From NCBI GenBank assembly GCA_944376125.1, contig CALWBQ010000034.1, forward strand, positions 100,833 through 164,832: a stretch of 64,000 bases of DNA, in the 5' to 3' direction. The position numbers and the translations under genes were made by a program. The notes below the pieces were generated by a model. The model did not search any database. It was not told the DNA's origin and saw only the letters and a list, made by a program, of their open reading frames with translations. Shown here piece after piece: positions 43,979-52,959 of this stretch (positions are counted from its first letter, which is position 1; every line of letters begins with the position of its first letter). Origin of the DNA: an uncultured Lachnospiraceae bacterium. GTDB lineage: Bacteria > Bacillota > Clostridia > Lachnospirales > Lachnospiraceae.

Positions 43979-46284
43979 ACCAGAGCCTCCTTCAGCACAT
44001 CCTCCATGGTGCTTACAAAGACAATTTCCAGTCCCTTGGTGATCTCTTTGGACAGCTCTCCGATCTCCGGCTTGTTTTTATCCGGCACCAGCACCTTTTC
44101 GATATGGGCCATTTTGGCTGCCAAAATCTTTTCCTTCAGACCGCCAATGGGAAGAACGCGGCCCCGCAGAGTGATTTCCCCTGTCATTGCCACCTTCGCC
44201 TTTACTGGCCTTCCGATGACAGCCGAAATCATAGCGGTAGCCATAGTGATGCCTGCTGAAGGACCGTCTTTCGGCACTGCTCCTTCCGGAATATGGATAT
44301 GGATATCGTGCTTTTCGAAATAATCGTCGGGAATCTGGTACACCGGGCATATTGACCGAACATAGGTCAGTGCTGTCTGTGCAGACTCCTTCATTACATC
44401 CCCCAGCTGGCCTGTAAGCTGAAGATTCCCTTTGCCCGGCATCACATTGACTTCGATCTGGAGGGTATCGCCCCCTACGCTGGTCCAAGCCAAGCCCCGG
44501 ACAATTCCGACCTCATCCTTTTCATTGGCATCTGTAAATGTAATCCGTTCTCTTCCCAGATATTTTTCCAGATTTCCCTCTGTAATCCGGACACTTTCTT
44601 TCTTATTTTCCAAAAACTCCCGGGCCGCCTTCCGGCAGAGATCGCCGATCCGGCGTTCCAGATTCCGAACGCCCGCTTCCCTGGTATAGTTGTGAATAAT
44701 CTTCTCCAGCGCGTGATCCGAGATCGTCACCTGCCCCTCCTTCAGGCCGTTGCGCTCCATCTGCTTTTTGACCAGAAATTCCCGGGCAATGTGAAATTTT
44801 TCATTTTCTGTATAGCTGGTGATCTCAATAACCTCCATACGGTCCAGAAGAGGGGTTGGGATGGTCTGAGTAGTGTTAGCCGTAGCAATAAACATCACCT
44901 GTGAGAGATCAATGGGAAGCTCCACATAGTGATCCCGGAACTTTACATTCTGCTCCCCGTCCAGAACCTCCAGCAAAGCTGAAGAAGTATCTCCTTTATA
45001 GTCACTGCTGACCTTGTCAATCTCGTCCAAAAGCATCAGAGGATTGCTGACACCGGCCTGACGCAGGCCGTCCACCAGACGCCCCGGCATTGCTCCTACA
45101 TATGTCCTTCTGTGGCCTCTGATCTCGGCCTCATCCCGGACGCCTCCCAGGCTGATTCTCACGTATTTTTTATTGAGAGCCCGCGCCACCGATCTGGCAA
45201 TGGAGGTCTTCCCTGTTCCAGGCGGGCCTACCAGGCACAGAATCGGGCTGACGCCCTTGTCTGTCAAAGTCCTGACCGCCAAATATTCCAGAATTCTCTC
45301 TTTCACTTTATCCAGGCCGTAGTGATCCTCATTGAGAATCTTCTCCGCATGGCGAATATCATTGTTGTCTCTGGAAACTTTTTTCCAGGGTAGATCCAGG
45401 AGGGTTTCAATGTACGTCCTGCTGACATTGCTCTCCTGGCTCCCGCTGGGCATTGTCTTCAGACGGTCAATCTCTTTTTCGATCTTCGCCTTCACCTCTT
45501 TGTCAGCTTTCAGACCATTCAGTTTCTTTTTATATTCCTCTGCATCTGAAAGAGGATTATCCTCCCCCAGCTCTTCCCGGATAATTTTCAGCTGTTCTCT
45601 CAGAATGTACTCTCTCTGGTTTTTATCGACAGCCGCCTTTACCTTGCTCTGGAATTCTTTCTTAATTCTGAGGATCTCTAATTCAGAGATCAGATTGCTG
45701 ACAACCTTTTCGTAACGCTCCAGCACATCCATGGTTTCCAAAATTTCCTGGCGAACCGTATACTCCCAGGGCATCTGGACAGCTACCTGATCCAACAGCT
45801 CCCCGATCGTGTCAATCATCAAAAGATTCGGCAGAAGCTCTTTGGCCAGTCTGGGATTTTCCCGGCCAAATTCCTCCAGCTTTTCCTTCACAATTCTCAG
45901 CATGGCTTCCCCGGCTGCGTAATCCGTAAATTCCGGCTCCTCTATCACTTCCACTTCTGCCATGAGAGCAGGCTGATCTGTCTCCAGATCTACGAGGACA
46001 GCTCTCCTGAGTCCCTCCACCATCACTCTGACAATCCCATCCGGCAGCTTCACCAACTGTTTGATCTCCGCTATGCAGCCTACATGGAACAGATCTTCTA
46101 TGGATGGATCCGGCATGTCGCTTTGCCGCTGTGTGACCAAAAATACTTTTTGATCTGCCACCATGGATCGTTCTGCCGCTGCCTTGGATTTCGGCCTGGT
46201 AATGTCAAAATGAATCATCATTTTGGGCATCACTGTCAGCCCCCTCAGGGCTATGGCAGGCATTTTCATGGTTCTGTCTTCCAT
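43975..46284 (-). CDS. lon: ATP-dependent protease Lon
   Basis: The 769-residue protein has the N-terminal Lon substrate domain (LPAIALRG-like start), AAA+ Walker A (GPPGTGKTSIARSVA) and Walker B (LLDEIDKV). The C-terminal protease domain has the Ser-Lys dyad (Ser676 in DGPSAG, Lys717 in GGLKEK). It is the LonA form without membrane helices. It degrades damaged and regulatory proteins. A GGAGG site lies six bases before the ATG. It follows clpX by about 80 bases. Confidence 0.96.
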   Translation of the reverse strand: MEDRTMKMPAIALRGLTVMPKMMIHFDITRPKSKAAAERSMVADQKVFLVTQRQSDMPDPSIEDLFHVGCIAEIKQLVKLPDGIVRVMVEGLRRAVLVDLETDQPALMAEVEVIEEPEFTDYAAGEAMLRIVKEKLEEFGRENPRLAKELLPNLLMIDTIGELLDQVAVQMPWEYTVRQEILETMDVLERYEKVVSNLISELEILRIKKEFQSKVKAAVDKNQREYILREQLKIIREELGEDNPLSDAEEYKKKLNGLKADKEVKAKIEKEIDRLKTMPSGSQESNVSRTYIETLLDLPWKKVSRDNNDIRHAEKILNEDHYGLDKVKERILEYLAVRTLTDKGVSPILCLVGPPGTGKTSIARSVARALNKKYVRISLGGVRDEAEIRGHRRTYVGAMPGRLVDGLRQAGVSNPLMLLDEIDKVSSDYKGDTSSALLEVLDGEQNVKFRDHYVELPIDLSQVMFIATANTTQTIPTPLLDRMEVIEITSYTENEKFHIAREFLVKKQMERNGLKEGQVTISDHALEKIIHNYTREAGVRNLERRIGDLCRKAAREFLENKKESVRITEGNLEKYLGRERITFTDANEKDEVGIVRGLAWTSVGGDTLQIEVNVMPGKGNLQLTGQLGDVMKESAQTALTYVRSICPVYQIPDDYFEKHDIHIHIPEGAVPKDGPSAGITMATAMISAVIGRPVKAKVAMTGEITLRGRVLPIGGLKEKILAAKMAHIEKVLVPDKNKPEIGELSKEITKGLEIVFVSTMEDVLKEALV

Positions 46285-46361
46285 TTGTTTCCTCCTAACG
46301 TACCTTTCCTCTTGTATGGAAAGGGGCCATTGCTATGCAACAGCCCGCTTGTTACAATTAT

Positions 46362-47660
46362 TTATGCGATTTCACCTGATCTGTCTTTTTTCACCTTAGA
46401 GGCTATCTTTCTGGGAACCGCTGTGTCCCGGTAAACAATCTCCGGCTGACCAGTTCCCTCGATCACCTCCCGGGTGATGGTACAGATGCCGATGGTGTCA
46501 TCCGACGGAATCTCATACATAATGTCCGTCATTACCTTCTCTATAATGGCTCTCAGGCCTCTGGCGCCTGTCTTTCTCTCCACCGCCTGCTCTGCAATTG
46601 CCTCCAGAGCGTCATCCGTAAATTCCAGCTTTACATCATCCAGCTCAAACAGTTTCTCGTACTGCTTCGTGAGAGCATTCTTGGGCTCCGTCAAAATTCT
46701 GATCAAAGCTACTTTGTCCAGAAGCTGAAGAGATACTGTAACCGGCACACGCCCGATAAATTCCGGAATCAGTCCGTATTTTACCAGATCCTGAGGCATC
46801 ACCTGTCTCAGGAGATCATCGATATCCCGCTCATTCTTATCTATAATCTCCGCATTGAATCCAATGGATCCAGCGCTGAGGCGGCTCTCCACAATTTTCT
46901 CCAGCCCATCGAAGGCTCCCCCGCAGATAAACAGAATGTTGGTTGTATCGATCTGCAGCAGCTCCTGATGGGGATGCTTCCGGCCGCCCTGGGGCGGAAC
47001 GCTGGCCACAGTCCCCTCAAGGATCTTCAGCAGTGCCTGCTGAACCCCCTCACCAGAGACATCCCTGGTGATAGATACATTCTCAGACTTCTTGGTAATC
47101 TTATCAATCTCATCGATATAAATAATTCCGTACTCAGCCTTTGCGATATCGTAATCCGCCGCCTGGATCAGCTTCAGGAGAATGTTCTCCACATCCTCGC
47201 CAACATATCCGGCTTCTGTCAGAGCTGTGGCATCAGCAATGGCAAAGGGAACCCCCAAAATTCTGGCCATCGTCTGGGCCAGGTAAGTTTTTCCGGAGCC
47301 AGTGGGCCCCAACATCAAGATATTGCTCTTCTGTACCTCCACATCCAGCTTCTTTCTGGATGTGATTCTCTTATAATGATTATAGACAGCTACAGAAAGC
47401 ACCTTTTTCGCTTCATCCTGGCCGATAACATATTCATCCAGGAAAGCCTTCATTTCTTTGGGCTTATACAGGTTGATATCCCCAAAATCCATAGCCTCAT
47501 CGCTCTGGTCGGCCAGCTCTTCCTCCAGGATCTCACCGCACAGTTCAATACATTCATCACAGATATACACATTGTTTGATCCGGCGATCAGTTTTCTAAC
47601 CTGATCCTGGCTCTTCCCGCAGAAAGAGCAGCGAATCTTATCCTCTGGTCTGATCGGCAT
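46362..47660 (-). CDS. clpX: ATP-dependent Clp protease ATP-binding subunit ClpX
   Basis: The 432-residue protein starts with a zinc-binding domain (CSFCGKS and CDECIELC), then an AAA+ core with Walker A ([13 protein letters not shown]), Walker B ([10 protein letters not shown]) and the pore loop GYVGEDVE. The IGF-type ClpP-binding loop (EELIGRVPV-like segment) is present as [13 protein letters not shown]. It unfolds substrates for ClpP. It starts 26 bases after clpP in the same orientation. Confidence 0.97.
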   Translation of the reverse strand: MPIRPEDKIRCSFCGKSQDQVRKLIAGSNNVYICDECIELCGEILEEELADQSDEAMDFGDINLYKPKEMKAFLDEYVIGQDEAKKVLSVAVYNHYKRITSRKKLDVEVQKSNILMLGPTGSGKTYLAQTMARILGVPFAIADATALTEAGYVGEDVENILLKLIQAADYDIAKAEYGIIYIDEIDKITKKSENVSITRDVSGEGVQQALLKILEGTVASVPPQGGRKHPHQELLQIDTTNILFICGGAFDGLEKIVESRLSAGSIGFNAEIIDKNERDIDDLLRQVMPQDLVKYGLIPEFIGRVPVTVSLQLLDKVALIRILTEPKNALTKQYEKLFELDDVKLEFTDDALEAIAEQAVERKTGARGLRAIIEKVMTDIMYEIPSDDTIGICTITREVIEGTGQPEIVYRDTAVPRKIASKVKKDRSGEIA

Positions 47661-47686
47661 ATTTCCACCTCATTTCGCTGAGCCAA

Positions 47687-48268
47687 TTAGTGGTTGACAA
47701 TTACTGCGTCCACCAGGCCGTACTCCTTTGCCTCCTGGGCTGTCATATAATTGTCTCTCTCCGTATCCCTCTCGATCACTTCAAGGGGCTGGCCGGTATT
47801 GGCTGCTAATATCTCATTTAACTTTTTCTTAGTCTTTAAAATCTGATCTGCTACAATCTTAATATCTGTCGCCTGGCCCTGAGCTCCGCCGGAAGGCTGA
47901 TGGATCATCACCTCGGCATTGGGCAGAGCGTATCTCTTGCCCTTGGCGCCGCTGGACAGAAGGAATGCTCCCATGCTGGCAGCCATTCCGATACATACGG
48001 TCGAGACATCACATTTGATATAATTCATTGTATCATAGATCGCCATGCCCGCTGTCACAGAACCGCCTGGGCTGTTGATATACATATTGATATCTTTCCC
48101 GGGATCCTCAGATTCCAAGAACAGAAGCTGAGCGACCACCAGGCTTGCAGTCACATCATTGACTTCCTCCCCCAGGAATACAATTCTCTCCTTTAACAGG
48201 CGGGAGTAGATATCATAAGAGCGCTCTCCGCGGCTCGTTGATTCGATGACATAAGGTACTAAACTCAT
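47687..48268 (-). CDS. clpP: ATP-dependent Clp protease proteolytic subunit
   Basis: The 193-residue serine protease has the triad Ser98 (GMAASMGAF), His123 (MIHQPSGG) and Asp171 (DTERDNYM). It has the standard start [22 protein letters not shown]. Length and residues are those of the housekeeping ClpP. It is encoded between the trigger factor and clpX. Confidence 0.97.
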   Translation of the reverse strand: MSLVPYVIESTSRGERSYDIYSRLLKERIVFLGEEVNDVTASLVVAQLLFLESEDPGKDINMYINSPGGSVTAGMAIYDTMNYIKCDVSTVCIGMAASMGAFLLSSGAKGKRYALPNAEVMIHQPSGGAQGQATDIKIVADQILKTKKKLNEILAANTGQPLEVIERDTERDNYMTAQEAKEYGLVDAVIVNH

Positions 48269-48305
48269 AAATCCTGCTCCTTTCTCTGCATGCTTCGTAA
48301 TGACA

Positions 48306-48355
48306 GAAGTTGCAGACAGCGGTTCTGTCCTGCACAGCCCTCTCTCTGCAACTTC
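48306..48355. repeat. Inverted repeat in the tig-clpP gap
   Basis: GAAGTTGCAG (48306-48315) and CTGCAACTTC (48346-48355) are perfect ten-base arms around a 30-base loop. The element lies between the tig stop and the clpP start and could be a partial terminator or a processing site. Confidence 0.55.
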
Positions 48356-48388
48356 GCACCCTTTCCAGATTTATAAACGGCCGGAGGT

Positions 48389-49675
48389 CTATACCAGCTT
48401 AGCTTCTGATACCAGAAGATCAACAGCTTCCTGTACCGCCAGGTCCTTCTTCATCTGTTCTTTTTCAAACTCACCCATGTATTCTTTCAGCTTCTCCACT
48501 TCCATCTTGTAGGAATCAGCCATCTTCTTCAGTTCTTCATCCACTTTTTCATCGGAAATGGTAATATTCTCGGCTGCTGCAACTGCCTCCAGAACCAGTC
48601 TGGTCTGAATCCGTCTGATAGCCTGCGGCTTCATCTGCTCTTTCATCGCATCTACGGTCTGACCGGTATATTTCAGGTACTGATCCAGAGATAAGCCCTG
48701 GCTCTGCATCCGGCGGGCAGTATCCTGAAGCATATTCATAACTTCATTGTCCACCATCGGATCCGGAATATCCATCTGGGCATTCTCAACAACTTTCTCT
48801 ACAACGCGGTTCTCATTTTCTGTGGCAGCCGCTCTCTGCTTTCTCTCAGCGAGCTTTGTGCGGATATCATTTTTGTACTCTTCAAGAGTCTCAAACTCAG
48901 AGACTTCGCTTGCAAACTCATCGTTCAGCTCCGGAAGCTCTTTCTTTTTGATCTCCTTAACAGTTACCTTGAATGTAGCCGGCTTGTTTACCAGCTCCTT
49001 TGCATGGTACTCGCTGGGGAAGGTGACATTGACTTCACACTCTTCGCCAATATTCTTACCGATCAGCTGCTCCTCAAATGTGTCAATAAAAGAATGGGAA
49101 CCGATGGTAAGCGGGTAATCTGTACCCTTGCCTCCGTCGAAGGGTTTTCCGTCAACAAAGCCCTCGAAATCAATGATTGTCTGATCTCCGTCCTCGACAG
49201 GTCTGTCCTCAATGGAAATCAGTCTGGCATTCTGTTCCTGAACTCTCTTCAGCTCTGCTTCAACGTCGCTGTCAGTTACTGCATCGTCTGCCTTCTGAAC
49301 TTCAACACCCTTGTACTGTCCCAAAGTCACCTCTGGTCTGACAGCGACAGTAGCCGTATAGATAAAGTCTTTTCCCTTTTCAATCTGGGTAATATCAATC
49401 TCAGGTCTGGAAACAATCTCCAGGCCGCTCTCTTTCATAGCATCTCCATAGCTGGAGTCAATGGCCTCATTCGCCGCATCCTCATAGAAAACGCCTGGGC
49501 CGTACATCTTCTCGATCATGGCCTGCGGAGCTTTTCCCTTACGGAAGCCGGGAATATTGAATCTGTTTTTATTCTTGTTATAAGCGGCCTTAATAGCCTC
49601 ATCGAACTGTTCAGCCGGTACTTCCACAGTCAGCTTCGCCATGTTCTTCTCTAACTTTTCTACTTGTAAACTCAT
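48389..49675 (-). CDS. tig: Trigger factor
   Basis: The protein has 428 residues from the ATG at 49675 (AAGGAGG upstream). It has the ribosome-binding N-terminal domain with the signature GFRKGKAPQAMIEK, a PPIase domain (DGDQTIIDFEGFVDGKPFDGGKG) and a helical C-terminal domain. It folds nascent chains at the ribosome exit. It is the first gene of the tig-clpP-clpX-lon-engB block. Confidence 0.96.
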   Translation of the reverse strand: MSLQVEKLEKNMAKLTVEVPAEQFDEAIKAAYNKNKNRFNIPGFRKGKAPQAMIEKMYGPGVFYEDAANEAIDSSYGDAMKESGLEIVSRPEIDITQIEKGKDFIYTATVAVRPEVTLGQYKGVEVQKADDAVTDSDVEAELKRVQEQNARLISIEDRPVEDGDQTIIDFEGFVDGKPFDGGKGTDYPLTIGSHSFIDTFEEQLIGKNIGEECEVNVTFPSEYHAKELVNKPATFKVTVKEIKKKELPELNDEFASEVSEFETLEEYKNDIRTKLAERKQRAAATENENRVVEKVVENAQMDIPDPMVDNEVMNMLQDTARRMQSQGLSLDQYLKYTGQTVDAMKEQMKPQAIRRIQTRLVLEAVAAAENITISDEKVDEELKKMADSYKMEVEKLKEYMGEFEKEQMKKDLAVQEAVDLLVSEAKLV

Positions 49676-49743
49676 GTATGGGTTCCTCCTTGCATAATAT
49701 GTGAACCGCCATCTCTCCACAGGGCGTTACACTTCAAGGTACG

Positions 49744-49752
49744 ATTATATCA
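49744..49752 (-). promoter_or_regulatory. Extended -10 element of tig
   Basis: On the minus strand TGATATAAT is an extended -10 box about 70 bases before the tig ATG. I see no clear -35 box. Confidence 0.5.
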
Positions 49753-49814
49753 CAAGTGTTTTATAAAAGCCAGCATTATTTTTGAGATTTTGTGCAGCAA
49801 TTAAGCCATGCAGA

Positions 49815-49839
49815 GCCATACAGCAAAATGCTGTATGGC
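49815..49839. terminator. Hairpin between the SIMPL gene and tig
   Basis: GCCATACAGCA pairs perfectly with TGCTGTATGGC around a three-base loop. A second short hairpin (CTGCT/AGCAG) follows at about 49843-49857. It lies downstream of the SIMPL gene on the minus strand. There is no T run, so it may be a processing element rather than a full terminator. Confidence 0.5.
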
Positions 49840-49919
49840 AGCCTGCTCCTGAAGCAGCCTTTCGCCAAATGCCTCCATCCGGCGAATGTCAAAATGCTGC
49901 CCTTGAAATTCAGCCGGGC

Positions 49920-50681
49920 CTATTCCTGAATCACAAAGGTCACCTGAATATTTGCTTCGATATCCAGTTCCCCAGCCTCCACGTCCATCGCTGTGCCACT
50001 GAAGGCTCCGGCTGCGGCTGCCTCAGCCGTCAGAGCATAATTTGTTGTATAGCGCGCTGACTGGTCCTCACTATATTCCTCTATGGACGCAACCTCCAGA
50101 ACCTGAAAGCCTCCGGCATCTCCCATAGCTTCAGCTTTTTCCCTGGCACTTTCTACAGCCTTTTTCAGTGCCTCCTGGTAGGCGGCATCGTAGGTGCTGC
50201 ACAGATACCTCACATAGTCCACAGAATTTGCTCCTGCATTGACCGCCCCCGTCAGAATTTCTCCGGTTTGCTCCATAGGAATCCCAGACACCGTAATCTG
50301 AGTCGCCATCTCATAGCCAGTTAAAACCTGGCCCTCTGCCTCCGTCCAATTATACTGTGGATTTAACGAGTAACCAGAGGTCTGAATCGAGCTGTCCTCC
50401 AGCCCCTGCCCTTTTAAATATTCCAGAACGCTCTCCAAGGCTGCCTGATTCTCTTGCTGACAAGCATCTGCTTCGGTTCCTTCTGTCCGAACCGTAAACA
50501 TGATCTCGGCAATATCCGGCACTGCCGTCACAGTCTCTGTACACTCCACAGTTACTGTGTGCTCCTCCTGCCTCTGACTGACCTCAATCGTACTGGGAAG
50601 AGAAACCGGTGCCGACGCCGTACATCCTCCCATCAGGGCTGCCGCCCCTGCCAGCCCTGCCGCTAAACATATCTTCCTCAT
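49920..50681 (-). CDS. SIMPL (DUF541) domain lipoprotein
   Basis: The 253-residue protein starts with a lipoprotein signal (CLAAGLAGAAALMGGC, Cys20). The SIMPL domain follows: HTVTVECTETVTAVPDIAEIMFTV, a helix, SGYSLNPQYNW and AYQEALKKAVESAREKAEAM. Members form oligomers in the envelope and have been linked to oxidative stress or signalling, but the function is poorly known. It lies between tig and the tmRNA gene and appears to be a single-gene unit. Confidence 0.88.
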   Translation of the reverse strand: MRKICLAAGLAGAAALMGGCTASAPVSLPSTIEVSQRQEEHTVTVECTETVTAVPDIAEIMFTVRTEGTEADACQQENQAALESVLEYLKGQGLEDSSIQTSGYSLNPQYNWTEAEGQVLTGYEMATQITVSGIPMEQTGEILTGAVNAGANSVDYVRYLCSTYDAAYQEALKKAVESAREKAEAMGDAGGFQVLEVASIEEYSEDQSARYTTNYALTAEAAAAGAFSGTAMDVEAGELDIEANIQVTFVIQE

Positions 50682-50811
50682 AACAGTCCTCCTTTTCGAT
50701 TTTATGAGCTTCCGCTCAATCTCATATCTATTATAGGACCCATCCGGCTTTTTTGCTTTTCTTTTCTCTTAATAAAAGTTTACAATTCCACATGGTGCCT
50801 GTACATCTATA

Positions 50812-50851
50812 TAAAAAAACCTGCAGCCAGGCGTCTTCGCCGCAGCTGCAG
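50812..50851 (-). terminator. Terminator of the tmRNA gene
   Basis: CTGCAGC (50821-50827) pairs with GCTGCAG (50845-50851), with an inner GGCG/CGCC stem. Seven T follow on the minus strand. Confidence 0.8.
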
Positions 50852-50862
50852 ATTTTCCAAAG

Positions 50863-51203
50863 TGGACCTGAGGGGAATCGAACCCCTGTCCGAAAATCAA
50901 TTCCCTGTTCTTCTACTATCATAGTCTGCTATTTAACATTCCCTCTGCCATCCGAAAACAGACATCCTGATGGGTTCAGTAGCTTCATAATTACGCCCGC
51001 AGGTTCAAAGCTTTGCCTGTGTCGTTTCCCGCATAGTCGATGCCAGATTCTCTATGTGCGGGTGCACAGAGGCTGACAGTCGCTGCAATTAAGCAGCGTA
51101 TGCTAAATTATCTTCAGCGTTTATATTTAGGTTTGCCATTTGACCCATTGCATGGGGATAGCTTCACCAGCTGCATGATCCCCGTCGAAACCAGTACAAG
51201 CCC
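50863..51203 (-). ncRNA. ssrA: Transfer-messenger RNA (tmRNA)
   Basis: The minus strand begins GGGCTTGTACTGGTTTCGACGGGG and ends with a T-arm (GGGGTTCGATTCCCC) followed by CAGGTCCA. The seven-base ends (GGGCTTG and CAGGTCC) pair as an acceptor stem with two wobbles. CCA is not encoded. The tag reading frame (51136-51089) gives ANLNINAEDNLAYAA and a TAA stop, with the AYAA end expected for a proteolysis tag. The mature RNA is about 341 bases. Clp and Lon proteases encoded next door are among those that degrade tagged proteins. Confidence 0.93.
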
Positions 51204-51230
51204 TTACTGGCCCTCCTTCGAGGCACCATT

Positions 51231-51260
51231 ATCGTAGCACAGGGGGGTGATCCTTGTCAA
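51231..51260 (-). promoter_or_regulatory. tmRNA promoter
   Basis: On the minus strand TTGACA (51255-51260) and TACGAT (51231-51236) are 18 bases apart, with TGC before the -10. Transcription would start about 20 bases before the mature 5' end. Confidence 0.65.
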
Positions 51261-51300
51261 GCTCTAATGCTGTTATTCCCTGCCCCGGCCAATCTCTGCC

Positions 51301-51337
51301 CAAAACCGCCCCAGAATGTCACATTCCAGGGCGGTTT
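51301..51337 (-). terminator. Terminator of the cytidylate kinase-like gene
   Basis: AAACCGCCC and GGGCGGTTT form the base of a stem that continues through GAATGT/ACATTC with two mismatches. TTTT follows on the minus strand. Confidence 0.7.
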
Positions 51338-51343
51338 GCGCCG

Positions 51344-51982
51344 TCACAACAATTTTTTTAATTTCAGGTAATCCTTAATCAGGAGGGCCATCTCATCAAA
51401 GCTGATGCGGCTGGCATTGATCGGCAGATCGTAATTGTTCATATCCATCCAATCTTTCCCAGTGTAATACCGGTAGTAATCTTTTCTCTCCTTATCAATC
51501 CGCTTGATCCGGCGCACAGCCTCTTTCTCGTCGATCCGGTCTACCTCCATAGCCCGCTGTACACGTGTCGGAAAGTCAGCATAGACAAAAATGCGAACCA
51601 GACAATCCAGCCCTGCCTCCTCCAGCACGTAATCTGCACACCTGCCTGCAAAAATACAGGACTCTGCAGCAGCCAGCCTGCGGATCACAGATGCCTGAAA
51701 ACGGAACAAATTGTCAGGAGACGTCAGATTGTCGCCTGTGGACGGTTCCCCCAGTTCCGGCTTCCGATCACTAACAATCCGATACAAAAGATTGTTGCCC
51801 GCCTTTTCATCTGCCAGACGGAAATACTTCTCTCCAATGGCGCTCTCCTCCGACGTCATCTTCAGGATCTCCTCATCATAAAAATGAACTCCCAGCTCCT
51901 CCGCCAGCTTTTTGCCCACTAACCGGCCTCCGCTGCCGTACTGCCTTCCTATCGTAATAACAAAATGTTTCTTTTCTTCCAT
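51344..51982 (-). CDS. Cytidylate kinase-like family protein
   Basis: The 212-residue protein has a P-loop of the form ITIGRQYGSGGRLVGKKLAEEL and later FAGRCADYVL, RIFVYADFPTRVQRA and the Arg-rich lid KRIDKERKDYYRYYTG. This is the cytidylate-kinase-like group (AAA_33-related) that is common in Clostridia in addition to the true Cmk. The substrate is unproven. It is a single gene with its own terminator. Confidence 0.88.
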   Translation of the reverse strand: MEEKKHFVITIGRQYGSGGRLVGKKLAEELGVHFYDEEILKMTSEESAIGEKYFRLADEKAGNNLLYRIVSDRKPELGEPSTGDNLTSPDNLFRFQASVIRRLAAAESCIFAGRCADYVLEEAGLDCLVRIFVYADFPTRVQRAMEVDRIDEKEAVRRIKRIDKERKDYYRYYTGKDWMDMNNYDLPINASRISFDEMALLIKDYLKLKKLL

Positions 51983-52085
51983 AAGTCTGCCCCTCCTCTC
52001 CTATTCATCCTTCTATGAACAGCATCGCTGAATTCCGCTTCGATTCATGCCGCCCGCTGGATTTCTCCTTCTCTTTTGGCGCACT

Positions 52086-52177
52086 GCCTCCGGCGGAATT
52101 CAGCGCCCGGATTTCTGCGGTGAACGCAGAAACCGGTATGCGCAGGTATAATAACCGCTTTGCGGTTATTATACCAT
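52086..52177. repeat. Palindromic intergenic repeat, copy 1
   Basis: This 92-base unit starts GCCTCCGGCGGAATTCAGCG. It contains a TTTCTGCG/CGCAGAAA hairpin and a perfect GGTATAATAACCGC/GCGGTTATTATACC hairpin with a TTTG loop. It is repeated once, 111 bases further on. The unit reads through on both strands as spurious open frames. It lies in a 420-base gap (51983-52403) that otherwise holds no gene. Confidence 0.85.
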
Positions 52178-52196
52178 GTCCCTTCGGGCCATGGCA

Positions 52197-52288
52197 GCCT
52201 CCGGCGGATTTCAGCGCCCGGATTTCTGCGGTGAACGCAGAAACCGGTATGCGCAAGTATAATAACCGCTTTGCGGTTATTATACCAT
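52197..52288. repeat. Palindromic intergenic repeat, copy 2
   Basis: This second copy of the 92-base unit differs from the first at two or three positions (for example GGATTTC for GGAATTC). The unit spacing is 19 bases, itself a weak hairpin (ATGTCCC/GGGCCAT). The near identity suggests recent duplication or gene conversion. Confidence 0.85.
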
Positions 52289-52403
52289 ATTTTTCTAGAA
52301 TTAAAAAGAGGTTTTCCACTTTATCGCCCCTTCGCATCATCCATTTATGGATAATATGCAAAATCTTTTCCTCACTGTTTAATTAAAGATAGAGGTGATG
52401 ACA

Positions 52404-52637
52404 ATGGTAACATATGACAAGCTCTGGGAGACGATGAAGAAGAAAAACATCACCCAGTATCGTTTAATCAAATACTACGGCATCAGTGCAGGCCAGATCG
52501 GCCGGCTGAAAAAGAACATGTATGTCTCAACCCATACTCTTGACGTTCTGTGCAACATCCTCCGCTGCCCCGTCGAAGATATCATGGAAATACGGCTGGA
52601 TGAACCTGTAGATTTTGAACAAAAAGATGAATCGTAA
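52404..52637 (+). CDS. Small Cro/C1-type helix-turn-helix protein
   Basis: The 77-residue protein starts at the ATG at 52404, with GAGGTG upstream. It is one XRE-type domain: YDKLWETMKKKNITQYRLIKYYGISAGQIGRLKK holds the first helices and the turn, followed by THTLDVLCNILRCPVEDIMEI. Such short repressors are common in Firmicutes (YozG-like). It is alone, next to the 92-base repeats, and converges on azlD with a four-base gap. The target is unknown. Confidence 0.85.
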   Translation: MVTYDKLWETMKKKNITQYRLIKYYGISAGQIGRLKKNMYVSTHTLDVLCNILRCPVEDIMEIRLDEPVDFEQKDES

Positions 52638-52641
52638 CCAT

Positions 52642-52959
52642 TTACAGGCCAGCTGTCTGGGCCAAAAGCACTGCCGCAGCGGCTCCAAGCGCAACTGTCA
52701 GCAGCCCTTTATTCCAATAGGCCAATGCCAGCGCTGCTGCACATCCGGCCGCTGCGCTGGCTACGGAACCGGTCGAATATAAAATCGCCGGAAATGTCAT
52801 CGCAGAGAGCACTGAATAAGGCACATAGCTTAAAAAGGAACGGACGAAACGGTTCGTTATTTTTTTGCGAAAAACCGCCATAGGAATCACCCTGATCAGA
52901 TAGGTCATCCCCGCCATGATTCCGATCCCGGTCAGCAGATACCGCCAATCTGTTATCAT
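52642..52959 (-). CDS. azlD: AzlD family branched-chain amino acid exporter subunit
   Basis: The 105-residue protein has four membrane helices (MITDWRYLLTGIGIMAGMTYLIRVIP; later VRSFLSYVPYSVLSAMTFPAIL). The ATG at 52959 overlaps the azlC stop as ATGA and has GGAGGGT upstream; longer frames would run through azlC. AzlC and AzlD together export branched-chain amino acids or their analogues. It is the last gene of the hexuronate-side minus-strand unit. Confidence 0.9.
   Translation of the reverse strand: MITDWRYLLTGIGIMAGMTYLIRVIPMAVFRKKITNRFVRSFLSYVPYSVLSAMTFPAILYSTGSVASAAAGCAAALALAYWNKGLLTVALGAAAAVLLAQTAGL

Noticed and set aside
50731..51237. Open frames across the tmRNA gene
   Set aside because: The region folds as tmRNA with acceptor stem, T-arm and tag frame; the frames overlap conserved RNA parts on either strand.
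52005..52386. Open frames of about 120 codons on both strands across the palindromic repeats
   Set aside because: They have no good ribosome sites. They owe their length to the duplicated palindromes, which repeat the same peptide on each strand. This is a repeat element, not a gene.
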